Positions 54,162 through 63,694 of a DNA stretch of 64,000 bases are shown one piece after another. A program made the translations under genes and the position numbers. The stretch comes from Bradyrhizobium sp. Ghvi. GTDB lineage: Bacteria > Pseudomonadota > Alphaproteobacteria > Rhizobiales > Xanthobacteraceae. The stretch is from positions 49,227-113,226 of the forward strand of contig NZ_FOVU01000014.1 of assembly GCF_900115265.1 (NCBI RefSeq), in the 5' to 3' direction. Under the pieces are notes generated by a model, which made no database searches, had not been told where the DNA came from, and was given only the letters and a program-made list of their open reading frames with translations. Each line of letters starts with the position of its first letter. The stretch's first letter is position 1.

Positions 54162-54950
54162 ATGGGTGAAGCTTATGGGGCGGTAATGCCCGCTAACGCG
54201 TACAACTGGATCGCGGTATGGCGTCGAAATTTCCTGGCATGGAGGAAAGTCGCGCTTCCATCGCTGCTCGGCAACCTCGCAGAACCGATAACCAATCTGT
54301 TTGGCCTTGGCTTTGGCCTCGGACTCATCATGGGCCAGATTGAGGGGACTTCGTACATCGCGTTTCTGGCGGCGGGTATGGTCGCGATCAGCGCCATGAC
54401 ATCCGCGACCTTTGAAACCCTATATGCGGCCTTTGCTCGCATGGATGCCAAGCGCACCTGGGAAGCTGTCCTGTTCACACAGCTCACTCTTGGCGATATC
54501 GTTCTAGGTGAGTTGGTGTGGGCGGCCAGCAAGTCGGTTCTGGCCGGGACAGCAATCGGGATTGTCGCTGCCATGCTGGGTTATGCATCCTGGACGTCCA
54601 TTGTCTGTGCGATACCAACGGTCGCCCTTACCGGCCTTGTCTTTGCTAGCCTGGCAATGGTCGTCATAGCTCTTGCGCCAACTTACGATTACTTCGTGTT
54701 TTACCAGTCGCTTATTCTTACGCCCATGGTGTTTCTTTGTGGCGCCGTCTTCCCGATAAGCCAACTGCCCAGCTCAGTTCAGCACTTCGCCGGCTTGTTG
54801 CCACTCGCGCATTCGGTAGATCTTATTCGCCCAGCAATGCTTGAGCGTGGTGCCGACAGCCCTGCCTTGCACATCTGTGCGCTTTGCATTTACGCGGTTT
54901 TGCCCTTTTTCGTGTCCACAGCGCTATTTCGGCGCCGCTTGCTGCGTTGA
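54162..54950 (+). CDS. nodJ: NodJ ABC-2 permease (Nod-factor export)
   Basis: A 262-residue integral membrane protein of the ABC-2 type with six hydrophobic helices (for example VALTGLVFASLAMVVIAL) and the family signature PMVFLCGAVFPISQLP. It is the membrane partner of NodI. The 262-residue length equals that of B. japonicum NodJ. nolO follows 306 bp downstream. Confidence 0.96.
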   Translation: MGEAYGAVMPANAYNWIAVWRRNFLAWRKVALPSLLGNLAEPITNLFGLGFGLGLIMGQIEGTSYIAFLAAGMVAISAMTSATFETLYAAFARMDAKRTWEAVLFTQLTLGDIVLGELVWAASKSVLAGTAIGIVAAMLGYASWTSIVCAIPTVALTGLVFASLAMVVIALAPTYDYFVFYQSLILTPMVFLCGAVFPISQLPSSVQHFAGLLPLAHSVDLIRPAMLERGADSPALHICALCIYAVLPFFVSTALFRRRLLR

Positions 54951-55256
54951 CCTGAGTTGAGCGAAAACAGAGAAAGCCAATTCGGTGCAGTGTCACGATG
55001 CGTTCTGCGGTAGCTCGAGATGACCTCACAGTAGCTGCTGCATTGGCCTTAAGAGCGCAATCGAGCCAGATCTATGGCCGCGCTCGGTCAATCGGTGCGG
55101 ACGCTAGCAGCGCTATTGTTCTCAGCGCCTGTCGCTAGGCGCCGAGACGGACCTTGCAAGGTCAGCTGTGCTATCTGGTCCGCGCAGCCGACGGAGCGTG
55201 GTTCCTAGACATGGAGCGGCAGTTGGCCTTCCGGTCATCATCAAATGGAGAACGAG
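54951..55256. other. nodJ-nolO gap
   Basis: About 300 bp without a supported gene. B. japonicum has nolM and nolN around this place; I see no trace of them here. Confidence 0.45.
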
Positions 55257-57280
55257 ATGTTGTGCCTGGGACTGAGTGGCGGGCTTGATAGAGTTTTCGA
55301 AAGCTCGCTGGAGTTGCCGAATACATTCCTTCACGATGGCGCTGCGGTTCTTGTGAGGGATGGCCGCGTAATCGCTGCTGTCGAAGAGGAGCGCCTCAAC
55401 CGCGTCAAGCACTCCAACAAGTTCCCGAGCAATTCGATCCGATATTGCCTTTCCATCGCAGGAGTTGAGCTCGGCGAGATTGACCGGATCGCGTTCTACG
55501 CGACCGAGGCCTACTGCAATACTGTGATCGAGCGTCTTTCGGCTTCTCGGCCCGTTCCGTTGGACGCAAAACTGTTGCTGCGGCAGCTGCTGGCACGGGA
55601 GTTCGGTGCTGAGATCGATTCGTCCCGGCTCTCCTTCGTGAATCACCACGAAGCGCACGCGGTGAGCGCGTTTGCCATGTCCGGGTTCGACGAAAGTCTC
55701 GTTTTGGCGATCGACGGCGGTGGCGATTTTCTTTCGGGCATATTGGCGGTGGGGTCTGGCACCGAGCTTACGCAACTTGCAAGCTTCCCGGAAAAAAACT
55801 CCCTGGGTCTGCTTTATCTCGAGACGATCCGATATCTCGGCTACGGTCTGTTCGACGAGTACAAAGTGATGGGGCTTGCTCCATATGGTGATCCCGCTCC
55901 CTATCGCGAGCTCTTCGCCCAGTTCTATGAGTTGTTAGACAACGGTAGCTATCGCGTTCACTTGGACCGAATCGGTCCGGCCTTGGTCCGCAACATCGAG
56001 GTTCGGCGAAAGGGAATGCCATTCACCCAACAGCATCGAGATGTCAGCGCTTCGCTGCAGGAAGCGTTGGAGCGGATGGTGTTTCACATTCTGCGCCACT
56101 TTCGCGAAGCGACAGGCATGACTCGCTTGTGCCTGGCTGGGGGTGTAGCCCATAATTGCACTCTGAACGGTAAGCTGCTTTATTCCGCGCTATTTGACGA
56201 CATCTTTGTTCAACCCGCGGCGCACGACGCCGGTTGCGCACTCGGGCTGCACTGATGATGTCGAACGAGCTGGGCAGGCCAGCGCCGCGCGAGCGACTGC
56301 CGGACGTTTATTGGGGGCCCAATCTGGGGACCGAGCACGCCGTAGAGCATGAGCTCAACGCATGGTCAGGCCACCTCGAAATTCAACGAAGCGATGACAT
56401 AGCATCGAGTGCGGCAGAATGGATGGCAAATGGCGCTGTAATCGGCTGGGTGCAGGGCCGCTCTGAGTTCGGCCCACGTGCGCTTGGTAACCGTAGCATT
56501 CTTGCGGACCCGCGGCCTGCGGAAAACAAGGACCGCATCAACGCGATGGTCAAGAAGCGTGAGGGCTATCGCCCGTTTGCGCCATCTGTACTGGAGGAGG
56601 ATGCGGGCGAGTTCTTTGAGCTCCCGGACGGCTCGCGGCAGCTCCCCTTCATGAACTTCGTGGTCCGTGTGCGTGAAGCCAAGCGTAACGTGCTCGGCGC
56701 AATCACGCACGTTGACGGGACCGCTCGGCTGCAGACCGTATCGCGCAAGACAAACCCCACCTATTGGGATGTAATTAATGCGTTCAAGAGGCGAACCGGC
56801 ATCCCGGTTCTTCTAAATACCTCATTTAATAACAACGCCGAGCCGATCGTAGAGTCCGTGTCAGATGCGATCACCACGTTCTTAACGACTGACCTGGACG
56901 GACTTGTTGTTGGGCCTTTCCTGATCAGGAAGCGGGCAGCATCACTGCAGGATTGGTGTGCACTGAGCGTTTCATTGCCGCCGTATGCATCCCTTCATTG
57001 TGTTCGCTCCCAAACGGCGCCAGATTGTTGGGAAACGGTCTGCGAGGTCCGCACGGGACATTCGGGCCGCGGTACTATGCGTATCTCACATGAGCTTTTC
57101 GAGATCTTGATGCGAACCGAGGGCGAGGCGTCGCTCGGCAGTCTTCTAGACGCAACCATGCTAGGCCAGGCCAAGCGTGAAGATCTCGTGAAGGAATTGC
57201 GGCTCGTATGGGAGCTGCGCGGCGTTCGCCTGCATCCGCCGCAGGCAGCTTGCGGCCGCAATAAGCTGAGCGAAACCTAG
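55257..57280 (+). pseudogene. nolO: NolO carbamoyltransferase, split by a frameshift
   Basis: Two frames (to 56255 and onward from about 56234) join into a protein of about 674 residues, the normal NolO length. I use the ATG at 55257 with GGAG six bases ahead. The first part has the NodU-type LHDGAAVLVRDGRVIAAVEEERL, FVNHHEAHAVSAF and LCLAGGVAHNCTLNGKL; the second has EFGPRALGNRSILADPR, a GYRPFAPSVL segment, THVDGTARLQT and LLNTSFNNN. At 56244-56246 a run of three G would restore the frame as four (ALGAALMM), so a single base is missing. NolO carbamoylates the Nod factor at O-3/O-4. It is either inactivated or a sequencing error. Confidence 0.85.
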
Positions 57281-57570
57281 CCGGAGCTCATGTGCATGGC
57301 CATGCTTATGCCGGCATGTGAGGAGGCCGGGCTATGCGACGCACAGGGGTGGTGGGCCATCCAACTGAAATCGGGCACGCCTACGCAACACCGCCTAAGC
57401 AAAGAGGGAAGGTGTCGCGAGAACGCGGCCCATGACGGGATAGATCCGCTATGAAATTCTATCGACGCAGCTCGCCGGCGCCGCGAATTCAGGCCACGAC
57501 GTCAGAGAAGATGAGACGTGAGATGTCCGCAATGACGTCTTTTGTCCAACCAGGAGCCCGGAGAGAGGCA

Positions 57571-58557
57571 ATGCAGAGCGGTTCGAGGAATGGTAGGTTC
57601 GTAGTTTCCCGACGACGTACGGGGTTCGGCGATTGCCTGTGGTCACTGGCGGCAGCCTGGCGTTTTGCAAAGCAGACAGGACGCACGTTAGCCATTGATT
57701 GGCGGGGGTCGTGTTATCTCGACGAGCCATTTACCAATGCCTTTCCAGTCTTCTTCGAACGAGTTCACGACATTGCTGGCGTGCGGGTGATTTGTGGCGA
57801 CGAGATCAATCAGTGTTCATTTCCGGGGCCTTTCTTTCCGACATGGTGGAACAAGCCATCTATCGATTGCATCTATCGCCCAGATGAGCAGATTTTCCGC
57901 GAACGCGACGAACTCGATCGACTTTTCCAAAGTCAGAAAGATAGTGACGCTAACACGGTTGTGTGTGACGCCTGCCTGATGTGGCGCTGCGATCAGGAGG
58001 CCGAACGAGAAATCTTTCGGAGCATTAAGCCACGACCTGAAATTCAGGCTCGGATTGATGCGATCTACCGTGAGCACTTTGAACCGTACAGCGTAATCGG
58101 CATCCATGTCCGGCATGGCAACGGCGAGGATATTATGGGGCATGCTCCTTACTGGGCTGACCCGGAGAGCGCCTTGCGACAGGTCTGTGATGCTATTGAT
58201 AAGGCCAGAGAGCTACCCCACGCAAAACCCGTGAAGCCTTTCCTGTGCACGGACAGTGCAACCGTCCTCGAGAAGGTTTCGACTATATTTCCCGATGTTC
58301 TCACGATCCCAAAACGATTCCAGGCACCTCAGGCCGGCCCATTGCACAACGCCGCGCTCGGAGCCGAGGGCGGCTTTTCCGCCCTCATCGATATGTATCT
58401 CCTTGCGCGCTGCAACACCGTGATCCGTTTTCCCCCGACGAGCGCCTTCACGCGCTATGCGCGTCTCGTTGCTCCACGCGTTATAGAATTCGACCTGAAT
58501 GATCCGAGCCGATTGATCCTGATTGAAGAAACATCGCAAGAGCTCGTGGCTTCATGA
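57571..58557 (+). CDS. nodZ: NodZ alpha-1,6-fucosyltransferase
   Basis: 328 residues from the ATG at 57571, preceded by GGAGAGAGG; the frame is open 40 codons further up, but this start has the best site and gives the family length. GT23 features include RFVVSRRRTGFGDCLWSLAAAW, IDWRGSCYLDEPF, the GDP-fucose-binding HVRHGNGED and FPPTSAFTRYARL. It adds fucose to O-6 of the reducing-terminal GlcNAc, a decoration typical of Bradyrhizobium factors for soybean-like hosts. The gap to nolO (290 bp) leaves room for its own promoter, but no second nod box is seen. Confidence 0.95.
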   Translation: MQSGSRNGRFVVSRRRTGFGDCLWSLAAAWRFAKQTGRTLAIDWRGSCYLDEPFTNAFPVFFERVHDIAGVRVICGDEINQCSFPGPFFPTWWNKPSIDCIYRPDEQIFRERDELDRLFQSQKDSDANTVVCDACLMWRCDQEAEREIFRSIKPRPEIQARIDAIYREHFEPYSVIGIHVRHGNGEDIMGHAPYWADPESALRQVCDAIDKARELPHAKPVKPFLCTDSATVLEKVSTIFPDVLTIPKRFQAPQAGPLHNAALGAEGGFSALIDMYLLARCNTVIRFPPTSAFTRYARLVAPRVIEFDLNDPSRLILIEETSQELVAS

Positions 58558-59363
58558 AAGTCGTAGCCCGCCTGATCGATCTAATTGCCGCTTTTTGCAT
58601 CCAGCAATATTGGCATTGCGATTCTGCCCAAAGTGATGCTCTGTCACGAACTTCCATCGGAGAACAGAGCGAGGCGACGGTCGAATGTCTTCCGCTGAAG
58701 CTCGGCGTCGAGAACAATGACCTTAAGGTGCCGCCGCCGCGCTAACCAGGTGGAACACGTCCTCGTCCTCGCCCGGGGAACCCGCAAGTCGAAGCTAATC
58801 GGTGGTCGATCGCAGAATAACATATCGAAACGTCTCCGTTCCGCCGGTGAGTTCCGTCTTGGCGGTCGGCACTCTCGGGTGCGGACGGACGCCCCCGAGC
58901 TCCACTGGTTTGCAGGACACATTCAGTACGCCAGCTGGTGGTCCACATTCGGTCCGCTGGTCGCTTTGCTAATGCTGAACACAACTGGGCAGGCAGCGAT
59001 TAAGTCGCATCAGTCGCCAACGAATCTAACGTACGAAGGTGGTAACGTCAGCTTTTGAGCTGAGGCGTCTAGGGCCGCGGCGCTATCTTGATTGATCGTT
59101 GCTTCGACGAGATGCGTTGGCCATCTGCTGCGACTCCGGTTGAGCGAAGCGGCTCGTAGCCTTGTCTTTACAAAGGCAAGTGTGCTCGCAACATTCCGTA
59201 GCTGATGCACCATCCCTGTCACAAAGCACACGGAACGTGTCTTGAACCCGCCAAGCATTCGGTGTGCGCGACATTCGGACGCAAAACAAAAGCCGATTTA
59301 CATGCATCGCAGTGGCCTAAATCCTGCTACGCGTGCGCAGCGCAGCAGGAGAGGAGACGGGGC
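58558..59363. other. nodZ-fixR intergenic region
   Basis: No gene is supported; a 63-codon frame starting at the nodZ stop (58554) lacks features. The right end holds the fixR promoter region, with a sigma-54 element at 59313. Confidence 0.45.
59313..59328 (+). promoter_or_regulatory. Sigma-54 (-24/-12) promoter of fixR-nifA
   Basis: TGGCCTAAATCCTGCT has GG and GC 10 bp apart and lies 36 bp before the fixR start. In B. japonicum the fixR-nifA operon has overlapping promoters, one NifA/sigma-54-dependent and one RegR-dependent; this element fits the former. Confidence 0.75.
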
Positions 59364-60200
59364 GTGGGTCTGGATCTGCCAAATGACGATCGGATCAAAG
59401 ACCCGGTGCCCGAAACAAATTTGGGTTGCCCTTTTCAGGCCGATAATGCCCGTGTTCACGGCGAAGAACAGAAGGTGATGTTGCTTACCGGAGCATCGCG
59501 CGGAATTGGGCATGCCACCGCCAAGCTGTTCTCGGAGGCTGGCTGGCGCATCATTTCTTGCGCGCGTCAACCGTTCGACGGTGAGCGATGCCCCTGGGAG
59601 GCAGGGAAGGAAGATCATGTTCAGATTGACCTCAGCAATCATCGAATGCTGCCGCGCGCGATCACTGAGGTTAAAAAACGCCTGGCCGGTGCACCTTTGC
59701 ACGCGCTAGTGAACAATGCCGGTATCTCACCGAAAACGCCCGCCGGCGAGCGGATGACGTCGTTGACGACGTCAACCGAGACCTGGATGAGGGTGTTCCA
59801 TCTCAATCTCGTGGCCCCAATCCTGCTGGCGCAGGGTTTGTTTGACGAGCTAAGAGCCGCGTCAGGATCGATCGTGAATGTGACTTCGATTGCGGGCTCC
59901 CGGGTGCACCCGTTTGCCGGCAGTGCCTATGCGACGTCGAAAGCTGCGCTTGCAAGCCTCACACGCGAAATGGCCCACGAGTATGCGCGCCATGGCATTC
60001 GCGTGAATGCGATCGCGCCCGGTGAAATCAGGACGGACATGTTATCGCCCGACACAGAAGCGCGTCTCGTGCCAAGTATCCCGCTGCGCAGAGTGGGAAC
60101 CCCGGACGAAGTGGCCAAGGTCATCTTCTTCCTGTGCTCGGATGCGGCGAGCTATGTCACGGGGGCCGAGGTGCCGATCAATGGTGGGCAACATCTGTGA
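59364..60200 (+). CDS. fixR: FixR, short-chain dehydrogenase of the fixR-nifA operon
   Basis: 278 residues from the GTG at 59364, which follows GAGGAGACGGGG and reproduces the B. japonicum FixR length. It is a classical SDR: MLLTGASRGIGHATAK binds NAD(P), NNAGIS, the serine in VNVTSIAGS, and the catalytic SAYATSKAAL. Its substrate is unknown and it is not essential for fixation in B. japonicum. It is the first gene of the operon that expresses nifA, with a 184-bp gap to the nifA frame. Confidence 0.94.
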   Translation: MGLDLPNDDRIKDPVPETNLGCPFQADNARVHGEEQKVMLLTGASRGIGHATAKLFSEAGWRIISCARQPFDGERCPWEAGKEDHVQIDLSNHRMLPRAITEVKKRLAGAPLHALVNNAGISPKTPAGERMTSLTTSTETWMRVFHLNLVAPILLAQGLFDELRAASGSIVNVTSIAGSRVHPFAGSAYATSKAALASLTREMAHEYARHGIRVNAIAPGEIRTDMLSPDTEARLVPSIPLRRVGTPDEVAKVIFFLCSDAASYVTGAEVPINGGQHL

Positions 60201-60384
60201 ATCGGCCGGCATTGGCGACACAGCTGACTTGACTGCAGAAGCGGTGCTGGTGCTCTCCGCTAACGACGCGCACGCAATCCAAAAAGATGAAATGAAAGCA
60301 CACCGTAAGTTTACCGTCGTGCCATGAAAAGGTGTCACTGTTCTATGTCATCTCGTCAACACTTGGCGTTAGATCGAGAGTGAC

Positions 60385-62208
60385 ATGCAAGACGAAGCTC
60401 GCCAACCGGGACAAGGTACCAGGGAGGATGATCAAGACAACGGAGACCGCCTCATGCTGGATATCCCGTCATCGCGCGAAAGTCCTGCCTCGCAACCTGA
60501 GCCGGAGGGTAAGCTCGCTGAGGAGCCGTTGCGTGAGAGCGCGCTCACCGGCATCTTCGAGATATCGAAAATACTGACCGCTCCGTGTCGGCTCGAGGTC
60601 ACGTTGGCCAACGTTGTTGGTCTTTTGCGATCGTTTGTGCAGATGCGTCACGGAATTATCTCACTGCTCGACGACGACGGCACCCCGGACACGACAGTGG
60701 GCGCCGGCTGGAGCGAAGGCAGCGACGAAGGGTACCGGATGCAACTGCCCCAGAAGGCAATCGACCAGATCATCGCGACGGACACGCCTCTTGTCGTCGC
60801 GAACGTGGCCGCCGAGCCGGTATTCAGCGCTGCCGACCGGGAAGTGCTCGGCGCCTCTGATGATATGCCAGTATCGTTCATTGGGGTTCCGATTCGTATT
60901 GATCAGAAGGTCGTGGGTACGCTGACGGTTGACCGCATCCGGGACGATAGGTCGAGCCTCCGGCTCGAGTACGATGCGCGGCTGCTGGCCATGATCGCCA
61001 ACCTTGTGGGACAAGCAGTGAAGTTACATCGCTTGTTCGCTTGCGATCGCGAACGACTGATGGCGGAGAAAGACCGTCTACAAAAGCAAGTACTAGAGCT
61101 CAGGCAACCCGCCCGGGAGCTCAAGAAACTAAACGCCCATGGGATCATTGGCGACAGTCCGGCGTTGCGCGTGCTGCTCGAGAAGATTGCCATTGTAGCC
61201 AGATCGAACAGCACGGTTCTGCTGCGTGGCGAGTCCGGTACCGGAAAGGAACTCGTAGCCAAGGCCATTCACGAATCATCGTCCCGCGCCAGGCGGCCGT
61301 TCGTTAAGCTGAATTGCGCGGCCCTTCCTGAGACCGTCCTGGAATCCGAATTGTTCGGCCATGAGAAAGGCGCCTTTACCGGTGCGGTCAGCTCGCGCAA
61401 AGGGCGCTTCGAACTGGCTGACAAAGGAACGCTGTTTCTTGACGAGATCGGTGAGATCTCAGCTGCCTTTCAGGCGAAGTTGCTGCGCGTTCTGCAAGAG
61501 CAGGAGTTCGAGCGCGTCGGCAGCAACCAGACTATTAAGGTCGATGTTCGAGTGATAGCTGCGACCAACAAGAATCTTGAAGAGGCCGTCGCAAGGAGCG
61601 AGTTCCGCGCAGACCTTTACTACCGCATCAGCGTAGTGCCCCTATTGTTGCCGCCGCTGCGCGAAAGACGCAGTGATATTCCCCTGCTTGCCAGGGAGTT
61701 CCTCAGAAAGTTCAATAACGAGAACGGACGTACTCTGACGTTGGAGTCGAGTGCAATCGATGTACTGATGAACTGTGGATTTCCGGGCAATGTCCGAGAA
61801 CTCGAAAACTGCATCGAGCGGACAGCGACGCTGTGCGCCGGATCATCGATCGTGAGAAGTGACTTTGCATGCTGCCACGGCCAGTGCCTTTCCGCGATGC
61901 TATGGAAAAGCACGTCGGACGAGAGGCCAAACCAACCCGCACTCATACCACCGGTGCCCGCAAAGCCCATCATTCCGCTAGTTGAATCGACCCAGCCGAT
62001 CCAGTCTGCCTGCGGCGAACTGGCCTCACTGGGGCCTCCCGGCACAGTTCTCGTTAGCGGCGCAAAGATGGCAGATCGCGAACGGGTCATTGCGGCCATG
62101 GAAAAGTCTGGCTGGGTGCAGGCAAAAGCAGCCCGCCTGCTCGGACTAACGCCGCGCCAGATTGGGTACGCGCTGAGGAAGTATGGAATCGAGATAAAGC
62201 GGTTCTGA
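60385..62208 (+). CDS. nifA: NifA, oxygen-sensitive sigma-54 activator
   Basis: 607 residues from the ATG at 60385; an internal ATG at 60454 with GGAG upstream would give 584. A GAF domain (about residues 60-200) is followed by the AAA+ domain with LLRGESGTGKELVAKAIHES, the sigma-54-contact GAFTGA, and DKGTLFLDEIGE. The inter-domain linker carries the redox motif C-x11-C-x19-C-x4-C seen in oxygen-sensitive rhizobial NifA. The C-terminal Fis-type helix-turn-helix (GWVQAKAARLLGLTPRQIGYAL) binds TGT-N10-ACA sites. It activates nif and fix promoters under low oxygen, including its own operon. Confidence 0.97.
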   Translation: MQDEARQPGQGTREDDQDNGDRLMLDIPSSRESPASQPEPEGKLAEEPLRESALTGIFEISKILTAPCRLEVTLANVVGLLRSFVQMRHGIISLLDDDGTPDTTVGAGWSEGSDEGYRMQLPQKAIDQIIATDTPLVVANVAAEPVFSAADREVLGASDDMPVSFIGVPIRIDQKVVGTLTVDRIRDDRSSLRLEYDARLLAMIANLVGQAVKLHRLFACDRERLMAEKDRLQKQVLELRQPARELKKLNAHGIIGDSPALRVLLEKIAIVARSNSTVLLRGESGTGKELVAKAIHESSSRARRPFVKLNCAALPETVLESELFGHEKGAFTGAVSSRKGRFELADKGTLFLDEIGEISAAFQAKLLRVLQEQEFERVGSNQTIKVDVRVIAATNKNLEEAVARSEFRADLYYRISVVPLLLPPLRERRSDIPLLAREFLRKFNNENGRTLTLESSAIDVLMNCGFPGNVRELENCIERTATLCAGSSIVRSDFACCHGQCLSAMLWKSTSDERPNQPALIPPVPAKPIIPLVESTQPIQSACGELASLGPPGTVLVSGAKMADRERVIAAMEKSGWVQAKAARLLGLTPRQIGYALRKYGIEIKRF

Positions 62209-62639
62209 ACGACGACATCGGCCGGAACCGCTACTGCCAAATAGCTATGAGGACGATCTCCGGTAGGCAGTCGGATCGCAATCTGCGCGCCCTGCAATCG
62301 CGAACCGTTTGGCTGCTCATTCCTACCAAGCCATCTTGCCTGTCCGTCGATCAAGCTCGGACTGGTGAGCGGAAATGCTCATTGAACGTCGACCAGTTCG
62401 CCGCCCGCCGAGGGTAGCGGCGGTAATCTGTCGCAAGCTGCCCAGGCCTCACTCAGCTGGGCGTGCGGAGCAGCGCTGTCGCAGTTCCGACTATGTTAGC
62501 ATTCGTCCTCGGGAAGCGAGCTAGAGGGGCGCATCAAGCGGTCTAGGCCTCCGTGATGCCAAGCCGATTTCAAAAGGGCGGGCGATGGTACAACACTTGC
62601 TGTGTTCTTCGAAGCTGTCGTAATTTTTGGAGCAACACT
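62209..62639. other. fixA promoter region
   Basis: No gene. It holds the sigma-54 element at 62586 and, about 100 bp upstream of it, TGT-N10-ACT (62477-62492), one mismatch from a NifA site. Confidence 0.5.
62586..62601 (+). promoter_or_regulatory. Sigma-54 (-24/-12) promoter of fixA
   Basis: TGGTACAACACTTGCT is close to the consensus TGGCAC-N5-TTGCW with correct spacing, 38 bp before the fixA start. fixA is a known NifA target in Bradyrhizobium. Confidence 0.85.
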
Positions 62640-63482
62640 GTGCACAATGTCGTCTGCATCAAACAGGTTCCGGACTCGGCCCAGATCCGCGTGCACCCCG
62701 TGACCAACACAATCATGCGTCAGGGAGTGCCGACCATCATCAACCCATATGATCTCTTCGCGCTCGAAGCCGCGCTGGAGCTGCGCGATCGGTTCGGGGG
62801 CGAAATTACCGTGCTAACAATGGGGCCTCCATCGGCGGAAGATTCTTTGCGAAAGGCGCTGACTTATGGCGCCGATCGCGCCGTCCTACTCACCGATCGC
62901 TGCTTTGCGGGTTCCGACACCCTGGCCACAACGTATGCACTTGCAACAGCCATCCGGAAAATTGGTAAGGAATATGGCCCGACAAACCTCGTCTTCACGG
63001 GAAAGCAGACCATCGACGGCGATACGGCGCAGGTCGGGCCTGGCATCGCAAAGCGGCTGGGCGTACTGCAGCTAACCTACGTTGCGAAAGTCAGATCCAT
63101 AGATCTCGCCGCCCAGACAATTGAAGCCGAACGACGCTCCGAAGGTGGTGTCCAAGTGCTGCACACGAGGCTGCCCTGCCTCATCACCATGCTGGAGGCG
63201 ACGAACCAGATTCGGCGCGGCGCAATGGCGGATGCCTTGCGTGCTGCGCGTGCTCAAATCGTGAAATGGAGCGCAAACGATGCCGGTATCGAGGACGTTT
63301 CCAAATGCGGCCTCAAGGGATCGCCGACCGTCGTCAAGCGAGTGTTCGCTCCCTCTGCGCGGGCCGAGAAGGCGGCGCTGGTAGAGGCCGGCGAGCAGCC
63401 GGCGCAGGCGTTGATAGAGGCTATATTCAAGCATCAGCCGAACCTCGAAGCCGATCTTGCTGCACTTGTCCGTGAGGCTTGA
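62640..63482 (+). CDS. fixA: FixA, electron-transfer flavoprotein beta-type subunit
   Basis: 280 residues from the GTG at 62640 with GGAG seven bases ahead (VHNVVCIKQVPDSAQIRV); a longer upstream frame overlaps the promoter. ETF-beta features include INPYDLFALEAALELRD, DRAVLLTDRCFAGSDT, FTGKQTIDGDTAQVGPGIA and the GSPTVVKRVFAP signature. FixA works with FixB, FixC and FixX as an electron-bifurcating complex feeding low-potential electrons to nitrogenase. In Bradyrhizobium fixA lies apart from fixBCX, as here, where no fixB follows and an insertion sequence lies about 210 bp downstream. Confidence 0.96.
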   Translation: MHNVVCIKQVPDSAQIRVHPVTNTIMRQGVPTIINPYDLFALEAALELRDRFGGEITVLTMGPPSAEDSLRKALTYGADRAVLLTDRCFAGSDTLATTYALATAIRKIGKEYGPTNLVFTGKQTIDGDTAQVGPGIAKRLGVLQLTYVAKVRSIDLAAQTIEAERRSEGGVQVLHTRLPCLITMLEATNQIRRGAMADALRAARAQIVKWSANDAGIEDVSKCGLKGSPTVVKRVFAPSARAEKAALVEAGEQPAQALIEAIFKHQPNLEADLAALVREA

Positions 63483-63694
63483 TCTGGAGAGTCGTGATCG
63501 AACGGTCAAAAAATGTGCCAGCACCATGAGGCACCCATTCCAGTAAGCGCGCAAGATGTAGGTAGGCATCTCAGCCCGCCGCCTGAGCGTTCTGACCCAT
63601 GGCGTTCTTCGATTGCTCGCGATGACCGGGGCCGCATGTTCCCTAGACCACTTATGGCCTTGATCGATGCCGAAGTTCGAGGCGATTGGCAGGC

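Noticed and set aside
58554..58745. 63-codon ORF overlapping the nodZ stop
   Set aside because: Start overlap looks coupled, but the sequence has no motif and no counterpart known to me after nodZ.
59046..59072. tts-box-like GTCAGCTTTTGAGCTGAGG with CTA
   Set aside because: The centre lacks TCGAAAG, the spacing to CTA is too short, and no effector gene follows; it is next to the fixR promoter.
62477..62492. NifA site before fixA (TGT-N10-ACT)
   Set aside because: One mismatch in the second half-site; noted in the promoter region but not called as a separate feature.
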